From Pomacea canaliculata (Eukaryota > Mollusca > Gastropoda > Architaenioglossa > Ampullariidae), in assembly GCF_003073045.1 (NCBI RefSeq), contig NC_037593.1:17784725-17848724 (forward strand): a stretch of 64,000 bases of DNA, given 5' to 3'. A model generated the notes under the pieces. It made no database searches and had not been told where the DNA came from. It was given only the letters and a program-made list of their open reading frames with translations. Position numbers and translations under genes: made by a program. Of the stretch, positions 26,301 to 41,300 are shown piece after piece. The stretch's first letter is position 1. Every line of letters starts with the position of its first letter.

Positions 26301-29300
26301 TAACAGTACACTTTGTCTTCTGGAGTCGAGGTTTTTTTCCCCCTTTCCTTCCTTTCTGCAATATACACATGCCTAGTGTGCTGTTCTCAAGTGGTATGTG
26401 TTGTTTTCATAAAAGGAAAGCAGCATATTATGCTTCAAGAAAGCCTCAAGTGCCATTAGCACAACTTCTACCTAGAAGAATATATACTTTTCTTTTTAAA
26501 ATTACTAAAAGCTCACCTATCCCTGAAAAAAGAATGTAATATTCTTCAGTCTGAAAGCTAAATGAATGTTCAAGCCAGCAGTTTCTTGCCTGCTTACAAG
26601 CCCAGTGCAAATTTTGTGTGTCATAGCCACAGTTTTCTACTAGAAACATTTCCAGCTGGTCAACGTTGTAGTTTATTACAGCAATTTCCCAACCTCCCAA
26701 AGCAAACTCTAGCAAATTCTCTCCATTACAAATTAATGAAAATTTTTTAAAAAGAGAGACAATTAGCTGTTGTCCCAAAATATGCACTGACTGAGGCAGG
26801 CAGCCATCTTGGGGTACATTACAGGGGACTATTTGTATGCAAGTATAAACAGCAAAATTGTTAGTGATGCAAATCCACCTTATTTGTTCATTTATAAATT
26901 TACTTCAGAAATGGAAGATGTGGTTTGTCCTATACATTTGCACACTCATGCATGCACAGACACACTTTTTACATTATGAACTGCAACAACAGTGGGATAG
27001 TGGAATAACAATACTGAATAGTCAGACAAATATTGGTGTATTTGCATCCTAAACAGCTACATCATTCTCCCCTGAAAATGTATGACTAGCTGACAATGCT
27101 CCATAACCTGCTCTCACTTCAGCTGAAGGAGGCTGTCATCACTTGCAACAGTACGAAGAAAATTTGCAATTTCCTTTACTTTTCATGAAAATTTGCTCAC
27201 TTCACACAGCCACTTTGCCGAGAGTGAGATTTAGTTTGCAGAGCACTGTCACTCTTGGGGGAAGATTCCTGTATTTGGCGGCTCAAGCCAAGAGTGAGTT
27301 GCCAGACCCAAGCTCTCAGACAAAAACAAACACAGCTGAGCACCAGCAAGCTCAGCATCAGAGACTACTTCTCGCAAATAGGCTGCAAATGCACTTTGAA
27401 AATGCTATACACAAGTCAGAAGAAAATAAGCAACAGGATATAAAATTATGTTAAATGGTCAGCTTCAGTCACATATCCTAATTTAACATGTAAATAAACA
27501 CATAAGCATCCCCTGACAACACTTATGGAAAACATTTGCACAAAACTATCAACTTGTTTCAAATGTGATTTCCCAACAGGCAACATATACATTTTGTGAA
27601 TATTGTCTGATTTTAAATTCTTGCTATGAAAATAAATTAACATTATTAATACCAATTTGTAAATTGTATGATAAAGACAGACTTCTGTATTATTTTTATC
27701 AATGATGAATGAATGACAGTAAGATAAACTGTGTTTATCAACAGAGATTATAATTTTACATGAAGACTGCTTTTAAGCAGTTTTGTTGAAGTATATATTA
27801 ACATTTCAAATGTCCTATAAGCTCATATGTCACACACCATAAAAAATGCTTACCAAGTTGTTGATCTCTTTTTCACGGTCCGGAGCTGACCTTGCTGTCG
27901 CCTGAATGAATAAGAAATATTTGTGAGTTTTTTATTTTTCCCTCACCATTCCATTGACCCCAAAGAATGCCCATGCAAAAATACATCAACAAAATAATAC
28001 AAATTCCTCCTCATATGAATATAATTATACATCTAAAGCATATTTATCAATGTCTGAACTGACTAAGCTCTCAATTCAACCACTGCAAATATTGATAATG
28101 TTCTCTATCACTAATTACGGACAACACGTCCAAATATGTCTGCAAGACACTTTAAAAAAAACCAACTGTATTAATATTTAAGTAATATTTTTTTCTCGGT
28201 CTTTTCATGCACACAGACAGAATTTGCATGTGACAAGGTTACCGTTAAGTTTAAGATAAGAAATAATAAAAACATTTTTTAACATGGACAATGCACATTA
28301 AAAACATCAAGAAAGTAGCCAACAAGATATAAACAAGATCTGCAAGCCTTTATAAAGTTTGGAGAACAGAAGCAGGAGCAGGAGGTGTCACATTAACTTA
28401 CTTAGTATAGGAGCCTACAGCTCAGTGAACCCCGTTTACATTTATCTATATCTTCAGTAAAGAAAACCATACAACGCTAAGGTCATAGAACTGCACTCAA
28501 AATTCAGCATTAGTGGAAAGGATGCTGTCGTTCACAAAATACACTTATGTCTATTTTATCGACTTTAGAAAGAATTTGCGACATGGAGTTTTTCCTTTTT
28601 ATTTCTCTCTCTCGTATATTCTGAGAGTCACAATGCTGTAAATTTACATAGGGCTCAAAAACAGCCAATCTGCAAAAGGGTCATGATAATGACCATCTAC
28701 TTAGAATCTCCTTGAGAATAAACTAAAATATGTTCAATGTTTAATAATAAGATGCATCAAAAGTGATATGGTGTCTTTGCTATCACTAATAAATTTTAAA
28801 CAATGACTGATCTCATCTACCTCAAAAATGTGGTACTAGGTTGTTGCAAATGCTACATCAATGCCATGCAGACTCACAAGCATTAGGTCTACAACTATCA
28901 GTATCAAAGCTTTTGTGGTTGAAAATTTAATGAATTGTGACTACAAGAGACAATAGTTGATAGTAAACACTGAATCTATGGCCAATCATTATAATGAATT
29001 TAACAAAAAAGCGCAAAATCACATGAACACTACTCCCAAAGAAATAAAAAAGACAAATGATGATAATAAAAAAATCAGAAAGCACTTTTATAATTCCCAT
29101 CCTACACAAGCTGCTTACTAATGAAAAGCCTGGCACTTCATTGCACACTCTTGAATATGTCCTAGCCAAACATTCACACACAAAATCATACCTGGATGTG
29201 CACCTAACAAGACCATCAAGTCACTTCAATAGTGACTCTCTAGAAGGGGAAGGGAAGGGGGTGTGGGTGCAGAGAAAAAGGGGAAAACATCAAAGTTCAT

Positions 29301-32300
29301 GCTCAAAGAGCATGCTCAAGTAAGAATGCAGCTATGTGCAGCACACCTGTGGCAGCAGTGGGTTGTATTATTTATTGGAATTATTCAATAAAGCTCAAGT
29401 GTTAGCCAAGTGATTAAGTGAAAGTGTTGAAAAGGTATTCAAATATTCTTTAAATAAATATGCATTATGATCATCCTTTCTATGATCAGGTATTATTACT
29501 ACCTCTCTCTGCACACCTGTATCTTCTGGATTTAGATACCTCAAAAAGATGTTTTTCCCCTACTCAAAACCTCTACCTGAATGATAAAACTTGGCAGAGC
29601 AAAAAGGATCTACATAAAAACAAGCCTACATAAGTGTATGTAACAATCATAACTGTAATGTTTCTCATGTGCAGGTGTACTCGCTTATAAAGGTACATGT
29701 TAGGCCACCCAATAAAATCACTCTTGAGGAAATAGGCTAATGACAAATGGCTGGATAAATAAATATGTGCATATTTAATGTAACAATATGCAACAGTAGA
29801 TAGTGTGGGTCAACAGTGACCAGGCAATGACAATAGGAACATTTTTTTAAAATTTAGGTATGGTTCATACTACCTTTCTAATTTAACTTGCTGACAGCAA
29901 CACACATCCCACCCCCTACTCTGCAAGACTACCTGATCAATCCTACTATGAGGTGAGCTTGTATGCAAACTGTGATCTCCTGTTCTATTGATTCTTCCCA
30001 TTTCCCCTGGCCCCTCCCCCAAATAAACAAAAAGAACACACAAAAGGTGATCATACTAGAGTTTCACATAAACTGAACAAGGCTAAGCTACTATGCATAT
30101 GAAATATGAGGACATGACCTTATCTGCAACATTCATTTGTAAAAACTGCTGATATCTTTCTTGCATGAGTGTAATTAGTATTAGCTACATTTTTAAATTA
30201 ATTCTTATAAAACATAATTTCAAGGGCCTAAAGTTATACAATGTATTTTCCATATTTATACTTGGAAATTAAGGAATTAAAATCTATGGTTCTGAATCCT
30301 TCTCATCTCCATGTCATGGTTGAATGATTTTTTCATGACGTGTAAATGTGATAAATATCTTGTCTCTAAGCAAATGTGAAATACATAACTGTGATGGACG
30401 TATAACGACTTTTGAAAACAAAAAGGTACTCCTGTTTATTTAGCATTAAAATCTCATTAAAGAATATCAAGTTTCATGTTGTATGTACTTGTGGTATATG
30501 ACTTTTATACATTGTCTTACAATCTTGCTATATATAAAACTGCCCAAGGTAAGACCCTGTGTTGTACTGATATCCTGTCCACTGATTTCAGATCAAGACC
30601 TATGTGTAGCTTGACTTGTCTCTAAACATACATCTAAGATACATGACACCTGCCTATTATCTCAAAACAGATGCAACCAGTCCAAGATAAACATTGTAAC
30701 ACCTGCCTACCTAAGCAAAGACCTATTTAGTCTTTTTAAACAAAAAAGGTCAGGGAAGCCTGTTATCAGCATGTTTAAGCTTATTCTGTGGGATCTATTC
30801 ACATCTTGGGAGCGGAGGGGAGGTGCATGGCATAGCAGGTTGCTGCATATAGCGGCAACTTATTTGAGAGACCTTGATCATGGTTGATGTCTGCATATCT
30901 GTCAACTTCTTGATGCATCGCTGTCCTCCAACAACATTGCAAACCTGAAACATCCACAAAAAGAGATTTAACCACTATAAATTTCATATCAATTTATGTG
31001 TGTGTAGGTCTGCATAGGGTGGGGAGTAGGATAGGATACTGGCACACACACATATCTGCACACAATTGAATAAATGTTTCCTTCACACTATGGAAGATAA
31101 TTTTACAAAAGCTACATTTGACTGCTGTATTATAAGAGACACTACAATAAGGAAAGCAAAAGCACACATGCCAATCATTCCTACGCTAGCCTCACCTCTA
31201 GAGGAAGATATGTATGCTTCTGCTCCTGTCCTACTTGCAAGCAGGGGAGATGTGGAAACCTGCAAAACAAACTCCCTTATTAGAACAACTGAGAAAGCCC
31301 TTCAACTGCATTTAAGATTATCTTAGAAACAAGTGAAACTTGGCATTGCTGCAACAATCAAACAATGACACGTCTGCAAAGCCAGTTTCATTTCTACTTT
31401 GCTGTCATTACAAGATTATTAGTCTTAAAATAATCTTCAACCATGCATAAAATTTAAAAAGGAGAATCAAAACTAATTTGTTAATGAACCCAAGCACTAT
31501 AACATCAGATAGACATTTCAGACACTACATATTACAGTAAGTGTACTCACTGCAAGCGCATTTTATATCTCTCGTAAAAGTAGCGGGCAACAGTGCAATC
31601 AATGGTCTGACCAGAGTCCAGCTGGAGTGGGAAGCTAAGACAGACCAGAACAATGACTTTTAAAAAATCCTTACAAAAAAATCCAAAACAAACAAAAACC
31701 ACTACATCATATTCTTTTCACTTGTCTGTAAGTTCTTAATAAGGAATTAATGAAGCATAGCCATGTACCATCCAAGATGACCAAAGCAGACATGAAAGAG
31801 TTATCTCTTTAAGTATTTTTTTTAATTGAAAACTTACTTCTCTCTAACTATTGAACTTTTTTTTTTGTTTGTGTTTAACGCCGTGCCAGCAACTAGGGCT
31901 ATATCACGGCAACAAAAAGTAATCTTAACTTTAAAAGTTTAGGGACAAGACCTCCCCAGTCATATACTCATGACATTCTTTAAAAAAGTAAACGCAAGAA
32001 GTAAACAAAATGTAAAAGAGTGGGTAAAGTGTGAAGAGGAGTGGTGAAGCCCAAAAAGGCCACCAACAAACCAAAAAAACCAAAAGACAACAGTTATCAG
32101 GATATAAAATTTCTTAAATCTGATGGTAAAGTTCTATCCTCCTTAAAAATGTAAAGACTGCTGCCAATGGGACAGACCTGAACAAAGAAAACAACGAATT
32201 TTCTGTAAAAAACTGCCAATGGATACTCTAGAGGTCAGGACAAACAATCATAACATGTATCACACTAAAACTTCCTTTACACCACGGACAAACTGGTGGT

Positions 32301-35300
32301 GGCTCACTTCATGAGAGGTGTCCTTGTGTGGCATAGGTGTGTCCTAACTTTTTTCTAGCAAGGACCACCTCCTGCCGCCTCACAGGATGGCACGAAGGTA
32401 AGCGGTCAGAAAGACAAGGGTGGCATGTAATTTATTTTGGCCCAGAGTGTCCCAATGGCGTTGCCATAGGGACTGAATGTAGGCCGAGAAGATAAGTTTA
32501 CAGTCTGATGATACCAACGAGTGTAATTTGTCAGGAGACTGACATGCAACCTTGGCAGCCTGATCTGTTCAAACATTGCCTGAGATACCAGCATGGCCAG
32601 AAGCCCAAATAAAAACAATGTCCTTGTTACAATGTATGAGTGCTGCATGAATTGTATGAAACTAGACCATGAGAGGGTGGTTAAAATCATTGAAAAGAAG
32701 AGCTTGGAAGGCAGAAAGAGAGTCTGAAATGACCAAAAAGTTGTGCTCCGAAGACCGGTGAACATGCTGCAAAGCTAGAAAGATGGCGTGAAATTCCGCA
32801 GTGAAAATAGAGCAGTCATCTGCCAGTTGAACTGAAGCAGACCATTTTGGTTGGCAGGATGGAGCTGCTGCCGCAGTGACAGGGTCACCACTTGGGAATC
32901 TGGAGCTATCTGTAAAGAGAGAACAGAATCCAGGATAGTCAGAAAGGAGTTCCTGAAAGCGTTGGAGAAAAATGAGGTCACTAGTGTCCCCTTTTTTTAA
33001 AGGATATAAGATCTGTACCAATCTCTGGAACAGGAAGGTTCCAAGGAGAAGATGGTAGTAGAGAAGCTCTGCCTGTTAAATATCTACTCCAGCAGCTTGT
33101 AAGTGAGGTGCAACACTGACTGATAATGGCTTTTGCTCCATGGTATAAATGGCATACACGGCAGCATGCTGAGGTCCAAAAACAGACAACTAGTAAGAGC
33201 AATAGGATGGTAAGAGTTGGGATCAGAAAGATCCTTGCCAGGTTTTGGGATGGGCAACACGACTGCCTCTCTCCACAAGGGAGGGAAACAGCCGGACAGC
33301 CAAATAAAGTTGAAGATGTCTGGAAGGAGAGAGACCTGTGGAAGATGAGTTGATAAGAAATGTTGTCTTGGCCTGGTGCAGAGTCCTTCCACTTCTGAAG
33401 GGCCTGCTGCAGTTCAGAGAGAGAGAAGGGTAGATTGCACTTTTCGGAGTTGTCAGAAGAAAAATCACAGCCAGAAGATTCCTTAACAGATTTCAAGTGC
33501 TGGAAATCTGGATGAGAAGAAGAGGAGTTGTGAGCAATGGTGGATGCCAAGGAATTAGCAACATCTCATGCCTCTGTGAGAACAGACTCTCCAACCCAAC
33601 CCAACTTCAATGAGCTGTCAGTGGGATACATAAGGCATGTGCCAAGCTCATTTTGAGGTATGTAACTGATTAGAGAGCATATCAAGTCTATTATCTCTTT
33701 TGGTTATGTCATCTGGTAAGATTCAAAAACTACAAAATAATTGTGCTGTTAATGTCTCATAATGAAAAATACTCACTATTTCTCCTAAATCTGTAATGCT
33801 ACGCTCACTCCAGAATTCTAGCAGTACATGCTATATGCATCACAATATTTCCAATAAAATTATGTTCTTGGTGATTTTTAATGTACATAACAATACAAAT
33901 AAAAATCATGTTCTAGAGATCACATAAAATAACTATAAATGATAAGGTGAAAAGCTACTCACGACTGAGTCTGAGCGGGACGACGAGTGACATTGCATAC
34001 ACGATACTTTCTTCTCATATTGCCACAGTGAGTGATCTCCACCTTGAGCCCTACAAAAGAACATTTTTATCTCTTTTTTTCTGCATCACAATACAATAAA
34101 AATACAGGGGAAATTCAATATGACATCTACAAGTTGTCTGCACAATACAAAATTACATCCATCAAATAGTCTACTTCTCAATGTATTTAAGTGCTGAATG
34201 TCCAGTAGCAGGAAAAGATTGAAATAAATGTCTTCTAAAAACATGACAAATGTAAAGTTAAAAGAAAAAAGTCTATTCAAGTCCTACAAACATGAAAAAT
34301 CCACTTTCTACATTTTACTGTCTATGAACTGCCAACACAAGTTCCAACCTTTTATTTCCTTTGTAAACTTGACACGCTGCGAGTCTGTAAGTGGACGCTT
34401 CTGTTCCGCAACATCCTGCATGTCCAGCACTTCACACATGAACTCAATCACTGGCTGTGCCTTGTAAAATGCAGTTGCTGACACTGCAAATAGTTGTCAA
34501 AAACCAATGCCTTTAATCACATATCTATTGGATGCACTTGCAACAAAAAGAAAATCTTAAACATGGGAGATTACATAAAGTTACTCATCTGTTTACAAAT
34601 AAAAACTTCCTGTCTAAATGTCACCTCTGCCATTGATAGATGCAATGTGATTCTCTACATTGTAACAAAAGACTGAAGCTGAAGCTCTAAAATTGGATAT
34701 CTCCTGTTCTCCGTCTTGCTTTGGACTTTTGACTATACAGGTAGTCCTCGACTTACGACGTTGATCCATTCTTACGCGGCGTCGTAAACCGAATTTCGAC
34801 GTAAGTCGGATTATAAGTTCATACAGTACTGTACCATAATAACAGTACAGTACTGCAAACACTTAGCCTATCCAAACACCTATCCTAACACAGTACCCTA
34901 CATAATTATCAATTGACATAAGTACAGTAAAATATTGTGCAGTACAGTACGTTTAATAATGAAATACTGTACTGTAAGAGCTGTAAGAGTAATAAACAGT
35001 GTACGATGCTAAACCTCGTAAGTCGGAATGAGCGTCGCATAAAGCGTCGTAACCACGAAACGACATTACTCGAGACCGTCGTAACCCGAGGACTACCTGT
35101 ACTGGATTTTGTGCCTGCTTTACTGACACTTTATTATTATGTTCTAGCATTGTGGACTATGCATTTTACATTTTTTATTTACAAACCACATACGCTGCTG
35201 CATAGATTCTGGATCTATGCGCTTCAGCGATGTCGTCTGGTGATTAGATCTGTTTGTGTCATTCTGCATCTTGCTGTATGTGTGTGGGGCTTACTACTGT

Positions 35301-38300
35301 CACCTTCACTTCCTTAGTGCCAGGACTGTGCTCTACTCTTTAACCTAACTGTGTTGCTCTAAAACAAATTTGCTATTCTGACAAATTTTCCTTTTTGCTG
35401 GCCTACACGTGAAATTCAAGACATTCCTTATGCCGATCCTCACTTTGTGAAGATCAACTTCAAAGTCCAACGCTGGCAGAAAGGGAGTGAGTGTAAATAA
35501 TGATAAGAACACTTAAACTTATTTTAACTTATTCCAGCATCTATTATTCTTATGTTTGTGTGTTTTTCTTTTTAGTAATAACACTCTAAGCCCACCTTTA
35601 ATGGTGGGGAAAAAGACTATACAAATTAACTTTATTATGATTATTGTAAATAAAAAATTGAATATCTAGGTCAGGCTGAACAAGTCTGTTACCTCTTTCA
35701 TTACACACAAGTGCCAAAAGGATTTGTTTACCTCCATGAAATGTATGGCATGTTTACATGCATAAAGGAGATGAATAGCAAATTTTAAAACAAACATGAC
35801 CTCACTTTCCATAGACTGCATTGTCAGGGTACATCAGTTTAAGGAAATATACTGCTGTCAGAATAAAAGTAAACTAATCAAAGTAATTCTTAAATCCCGT
35901 ACATCAAGAGTTATAAAAATATACAAATTTAACTTCAGAACTAATAAATTCTTTACACAAGGGTAAAAAAAGAATATCACGTAAATTTTTTTTTTCTAAA
36001 GTAGGAAAAGAACAAACCATCTATGTTGAGCATCATCTTCCATTGTGATGGTCGGACACTTTGGTGGAAACCAAACCAGACCTCTCTACCTCCACCCAGA
36101 GGATGATCATAGCCTTCTGGGGCAGAGAAGAATGAACGACCCACTGGTGTGTATCTAGAATGAGAATTATACAATATATTAAACTGTGGAAAAGACATTT
36201 AAATGACACTATATAGCACATATAAAGCTTTATGAACCATCTTCAAAAACATTTAGCTTAAGCATTTTTTAAAATTACTTAATATTTACCAATCAAGATG
36301 TCAAACAACTTTCAGTGGATTATGTAAATTGCCAGAAAAGGAGTACAATATAACTTACGTCATAGAAGGCATGTGTCTCATGACAACATCTAATGCTTGT
36401 ATTGCCTCGAGAGGGATCTGCCGGGAAACACCTTCCAATGCTCTCTCAAGGTCAAACAAATTGACTTGGTTGACCCAGCGAATGGCCACCTTGAAGACTC
36501 TGTCACGGCCTTCTCCAGGCAATGTTACTTCCAGCTCCACCTGCCAATACAGACAGTTCAATGAGATTAAATGCTTTCTGAAAGATGGTGATTGCGATCT
36601 TCTGGTGCATATGATGGGAGTGGCATCTTCAGGTATGACAAAAAACATTAAAAAAGGTGATCCATGACTGTTTTTCTAAAAAAACAAAGATTCCATACTT
36701 TTAATCAAAACTGTTTACCTTCTCAGTACCAATGGGCAAATGATCCCGACTGTAAAGATTCTTTCTTCCATCAAACACAGGTTTTGTTTTAAAGAAAATC
36801 TTCTGCTGGTAGGCTTTTACCATTGTCTCAATGATCTCTCTACAAAAGAAAAGATTTAATAGTTAAGTGAAAATTAAAGATTTAGAGAAATTATTTTCAA
36901 ACATGCTAGTTACAAAGGCTAAGGACTTCCATCACTGCTCAGGTTACAGAATGCCATGAAGTGATCTGGCATATACAAACACAGGTCAGAGAAAATAAGT
37001 ATGTCATTTTCATTAGTGCAATGGTAATTTTCTATATCAAGTCCTAATTCTAGATATAAATTCACACATTTTCTTTCAAAATGAAGCTGTTTTCTATAAA
37101 ATTTCTATTGAAAAGATCTGGTATTGTAAATATATAACAATAAAGCCATGCTCTTTTGAATTCCAGAAACTCTTGATCTCAACACTTTTGAAAGAGAGAT
37201 AATGAGGAGCGAGCATTCCCATCTATGCACATATTTCTGATATATTGTTAAAGACAGTGATGACAAAAATGAAGAAATACTTTATTTTTTTTACTTCTGT
37301 AAGCCAATGATCAATTAAAAATATGTTTGAAGAAATATTAATGTGCTTCTGTTTGAGACAAAAGTATTAAATGAGCTGTGTATTGCTAAAAACTTATTCC
37401 AATTACGCATAAGAAGAACTAAACTCTTCACTAAAGGCTGTCAAGAAACCACAATGAGCAGTTAAAAAATGTATGAAGCTTTTAGGTTTCAATGCACAAG
37501 ACATCATGCCTTCCTTAGAATCACAATAACTACTGAGAAAGCAGTTACCTGTTCACACGTCGAGGACATTTATCAGGGGTGATGCTGACGTCATAGTGAT
37601 GAATATAACCTTTAGGAATTCGAACCTGAAAATGATTGGCTCGCAACAAGATTGTGCGGCCTTCTGTACCATGGTTAGGACGTGGTGGACAGGTAAAATC
37701 TGCAATGTGAGGTGCTGGATGGTGGATGACTGGTGTTGTTGGAGGTGGTACAAGTGCTGTAAAAAACAGGAAAAGCTAAAAATATCATTTATTTAAAATT
37801 CCATCTTCCCGCAAGTGTTTTTCTTGAGCTATCCTTTTTAATCTAATGTGTCCATCCACTTGCTTAAACAAACTCATTCAGAGAAATCTCTTCAATGCTA
37901 TTTCAAAAAGATCTAAACAGATACAGGGGCCAACTTACACTCTGGCTGCATGGGTGGAAAGGTGAAGGGCAGATTAGGCTGTCCTGTAAGCAAAAGAATC
38001 AGTAGTTCACCTAACAATGACTGGTCACAGTGGCTTAAGTAATGCAAATTTTTAAATTCATGCCAAACAATATCAATGGTTTTTGGTTCTATACATCTAT
38101 GCTCTTTTCAAAGGAAGAAAAATATACCAAAGTCACAAATTTTTAAAGTTAAAATGGTCATATGTATAAAATATTAATAAGTTCCTGTTTAGATGCAACA
38201 CTTGTCATGGGGGGGGGGGAAAAAAACTTATTTATATGGCATCCTAGGGCTGTAAATGACTCTGCATTGCCAGACGCTCTGCTTATATGCTAACTCCTTA

Positions 38301-41300
38301 TTTTTTAGTTTATCAAAAAATGAAGGCCAACTTTACAAAGGTACATAAGATGACATCTACAGAACCTGGCATCCACTCAAAAACTGGACTAAAGCCATGA
38401 GAAAGTATAAAATTTGGTTTTTGCTGACCAAGAAAGTAATGTGTCAAGTTATCTTCAGTAACAAAGTTAAAGACTGTTTATAGTATGTCCTTGGCTATAT
38501 TTGTATTAAATATCATGGCATTTCACACATGTATCTCAAATAATAGCACATAATAAGCCCCACTTTTAAAAAAATATCTTAATTTCTCCATACAAATTGC
38601 AAAACATTTTGTATGTAAGAATATTGAGCAACGAAAACAATTTTTTTAATATAATGCCCTTTGTTAATTTTGCATTTTATTTGCTTTAAATAAAAATCAA
38701 CAAAATTATTTGCTTGTTGTTACTCTATAATTATTTTGTCTTCTTATATGGCAATGGTAGGGCTGCAGACCGCATCTATGCTGATGGCATGCACCTCATT
38801 AGCACGAGTATTTGCACTATGAGGCACGCTATTATTTCTTTGGGTTTTGAGATCAGCATCTTTTCTTATTGTTTTTTTTATGTAAGATGCTTTGAGCCTG
38901 CATTTGATGGTATTGGGGCGCTGTATAAATCCACTTTATTTATATTTGCTTCGCAAGGCATCTGCCTGTGATGCATGCCATAAAAAGATGCTTGGTTGCC
39001 CATATTTACAGTAAAATGTTTTAAGTTCAGCTGATGCTGGAGAAAGGAGTGCTATAAATGTGCTTATTATTATCATATGCCAGCTGGCCAAACAACGAAT
39101 CCTCTAAACTTGCACTGAAAACGCACTTCTTCCGTAAACATTACTCCTAACCTTTCCCATAATGCTAGTCCTTTTTCACACCCTTCCTTTCGCAATATCA
39201 TGTTACTCTCAGCTCTTGTTCTTGTTATTTGGTTCCTCTTTGTGTTTTCTGAACTTGATTTTATTCTGTGTTTAGTATGGTTGTTTATTCTTTAATAGTT
39301 CATATGTTATTCCTTTGTTCTCCTGTCCCTCGTATGCTGTCCATCTTTCGTTCTTGTTCTTAAGTGCTAAGAGCATGCTCCTTAGGAGTGTGAGTATGCA
39401 CTTTACAAATTTTGCATTTATTATTATAATGTCTGAAGCAGGCATTTTATTTTTAACACCTTAATTTTCATTGAAAAATAATTAACAGATTAATTAAATT
39501 TAAATAAACTTTTAATATTTTGGGTCATTATTATTCAAAGATACAAGTTCCATTAAAAACCGTTCTACTTTTATCTATTTACAAAGTGTAATGTACTGAC
39601 CCTTAAAAACAAAAAATGAAATGAAGCCATAAACTGTTTGACTATGAATGCTAAACTAGGGCCTTCATGAGAAGCTATCAATATATATGAATGGAAGAAT
39701 GGTCACTGCTGAAGCCAATACTGTTAATCCAAACGCATGAATAAAAACACACAATACAGACACTAAGAAAGAATATGACAGAATTGATATAAAACACTTA
39801 TTATCTTCTTTACCTATTTTATAAGCATTAACATAATCTTGACCTCGTGATTTTAGATATAACAGTTCTAAAGAAAATGAGTACAAGTTTTGTATGAGAA
39901 AATGTATTAACTGAAAGAAGGTATCCATAAAGTGTTAAGCAAGCAAAGAACGAAAAATGCCGCAAAAGATACTCATGCTAGCCCATATCACAACTGTAAA
40001 CAAATACAAAGCATACCAGCTTAAACAAGAAAAATATGAGAAACCAAGAAACTACTTCTTGCAAGTATGCCCACAAAGCATAAAAAGCACTTCAGTAACC
40101 AAAGAAGCAACCATTTAAAAAGCAAGCAAGCAAACAGATAAAAAAAAAATCCAGAATGTTAAGATATACACCACTGCTGTCTGTAATATGCAATACATCT
40201 AAAATGCAGGAGTACACTCTTCTTCTACATGCTACATACACTGCCATGGCAGAACTGTGATTCCACCATTGCTTTTTTTTTTGGTATTAATTTTTGTGCA
40301 TCTTGTGGTCTCATGTAGAGGGAAAGGAAGTTTGTCTTAAATAGTTTTATAATAAATGGTTTAAACTTTTCAAACTGATCCCTTTATCTTAAGCATTTTG
40401 TCAGTGTATAAAATCACCAGTAGTCAAGTTAATTTTGACACGCAGTGAGATTATTAGTAACAGTTATAAATTTTCTAACAGAAAAGATGGTCGGTATATA
40501 CAAGATTTTGAAAAAGAAGATTCTGATAAATACAGCTGATTTTGTTACAGAACTATAAATATGGGGCAAAAGTAAATGACAGCAGAAGTATACCTACCAT
40601 TCATCTGTGGACTCAAGAAGGTGTGAACGCCTTGAAAAAGAAACAAATGAACAATATATTTATAATATATTGCTCACTCTACTCTCTTCTCACCACCCCC
40701 TCTACTCCTTGACTGTCATTTATGTAAGCCTAATGCATGGCAAAGTACTTTCTGATTCTGAAATTCATGCAAACCAAGTTATTGCCAAAACCTGATGCAA
40801 GAAGAGCACGTAAAATGTCTCGTGATTATGGAGAACTGAAAAACAAATGTGATCATGTTTAAAAGTCCAGGTTAATATCTTACTTACACCCTCAGGGTTA
40901 GGTTTAAAGGTGGGTGAAAAAACATTTTAAATTTAAAATAGAATAACATATGTACATCATTTTTGGAAAAAAAGTTAAAGATCATCAGGAAAAAAAACAA
41001 CCAAAATCATTTGTGTTCACAGGAAAGACTTCCTCACATACTTATGCTATTAAAATAGCATCATATTTAATCATGTTGGAACTGTGTGGGTTTTTTAATT
41101 ATTCGTGATAAAATCTTTTGATAATACTACTGTTGAAATAAAGGTATAACTGGGTAAAAATTATTACCAAAAAATACCAGAATCAGAGTTCTGCCATGCT
41201 CCCAATATCCACGAAAGAAAAGGTTAGACCAGCAGGCAGAGGGGTAAAAATATTTTGATTATTAACCTAAAACGTCCAAAAAATTAAAACATAGCAGCTG

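Noticed and set aside
12107..27853. A third copy of exon 14 or 18, or duplicates of exons 13, 15-17 or 19
   Set aside because: I read the introns around these exons on the minus strand for the conserved motifs ([26 protein letters not shown]) and saw only the two copies of each pair.
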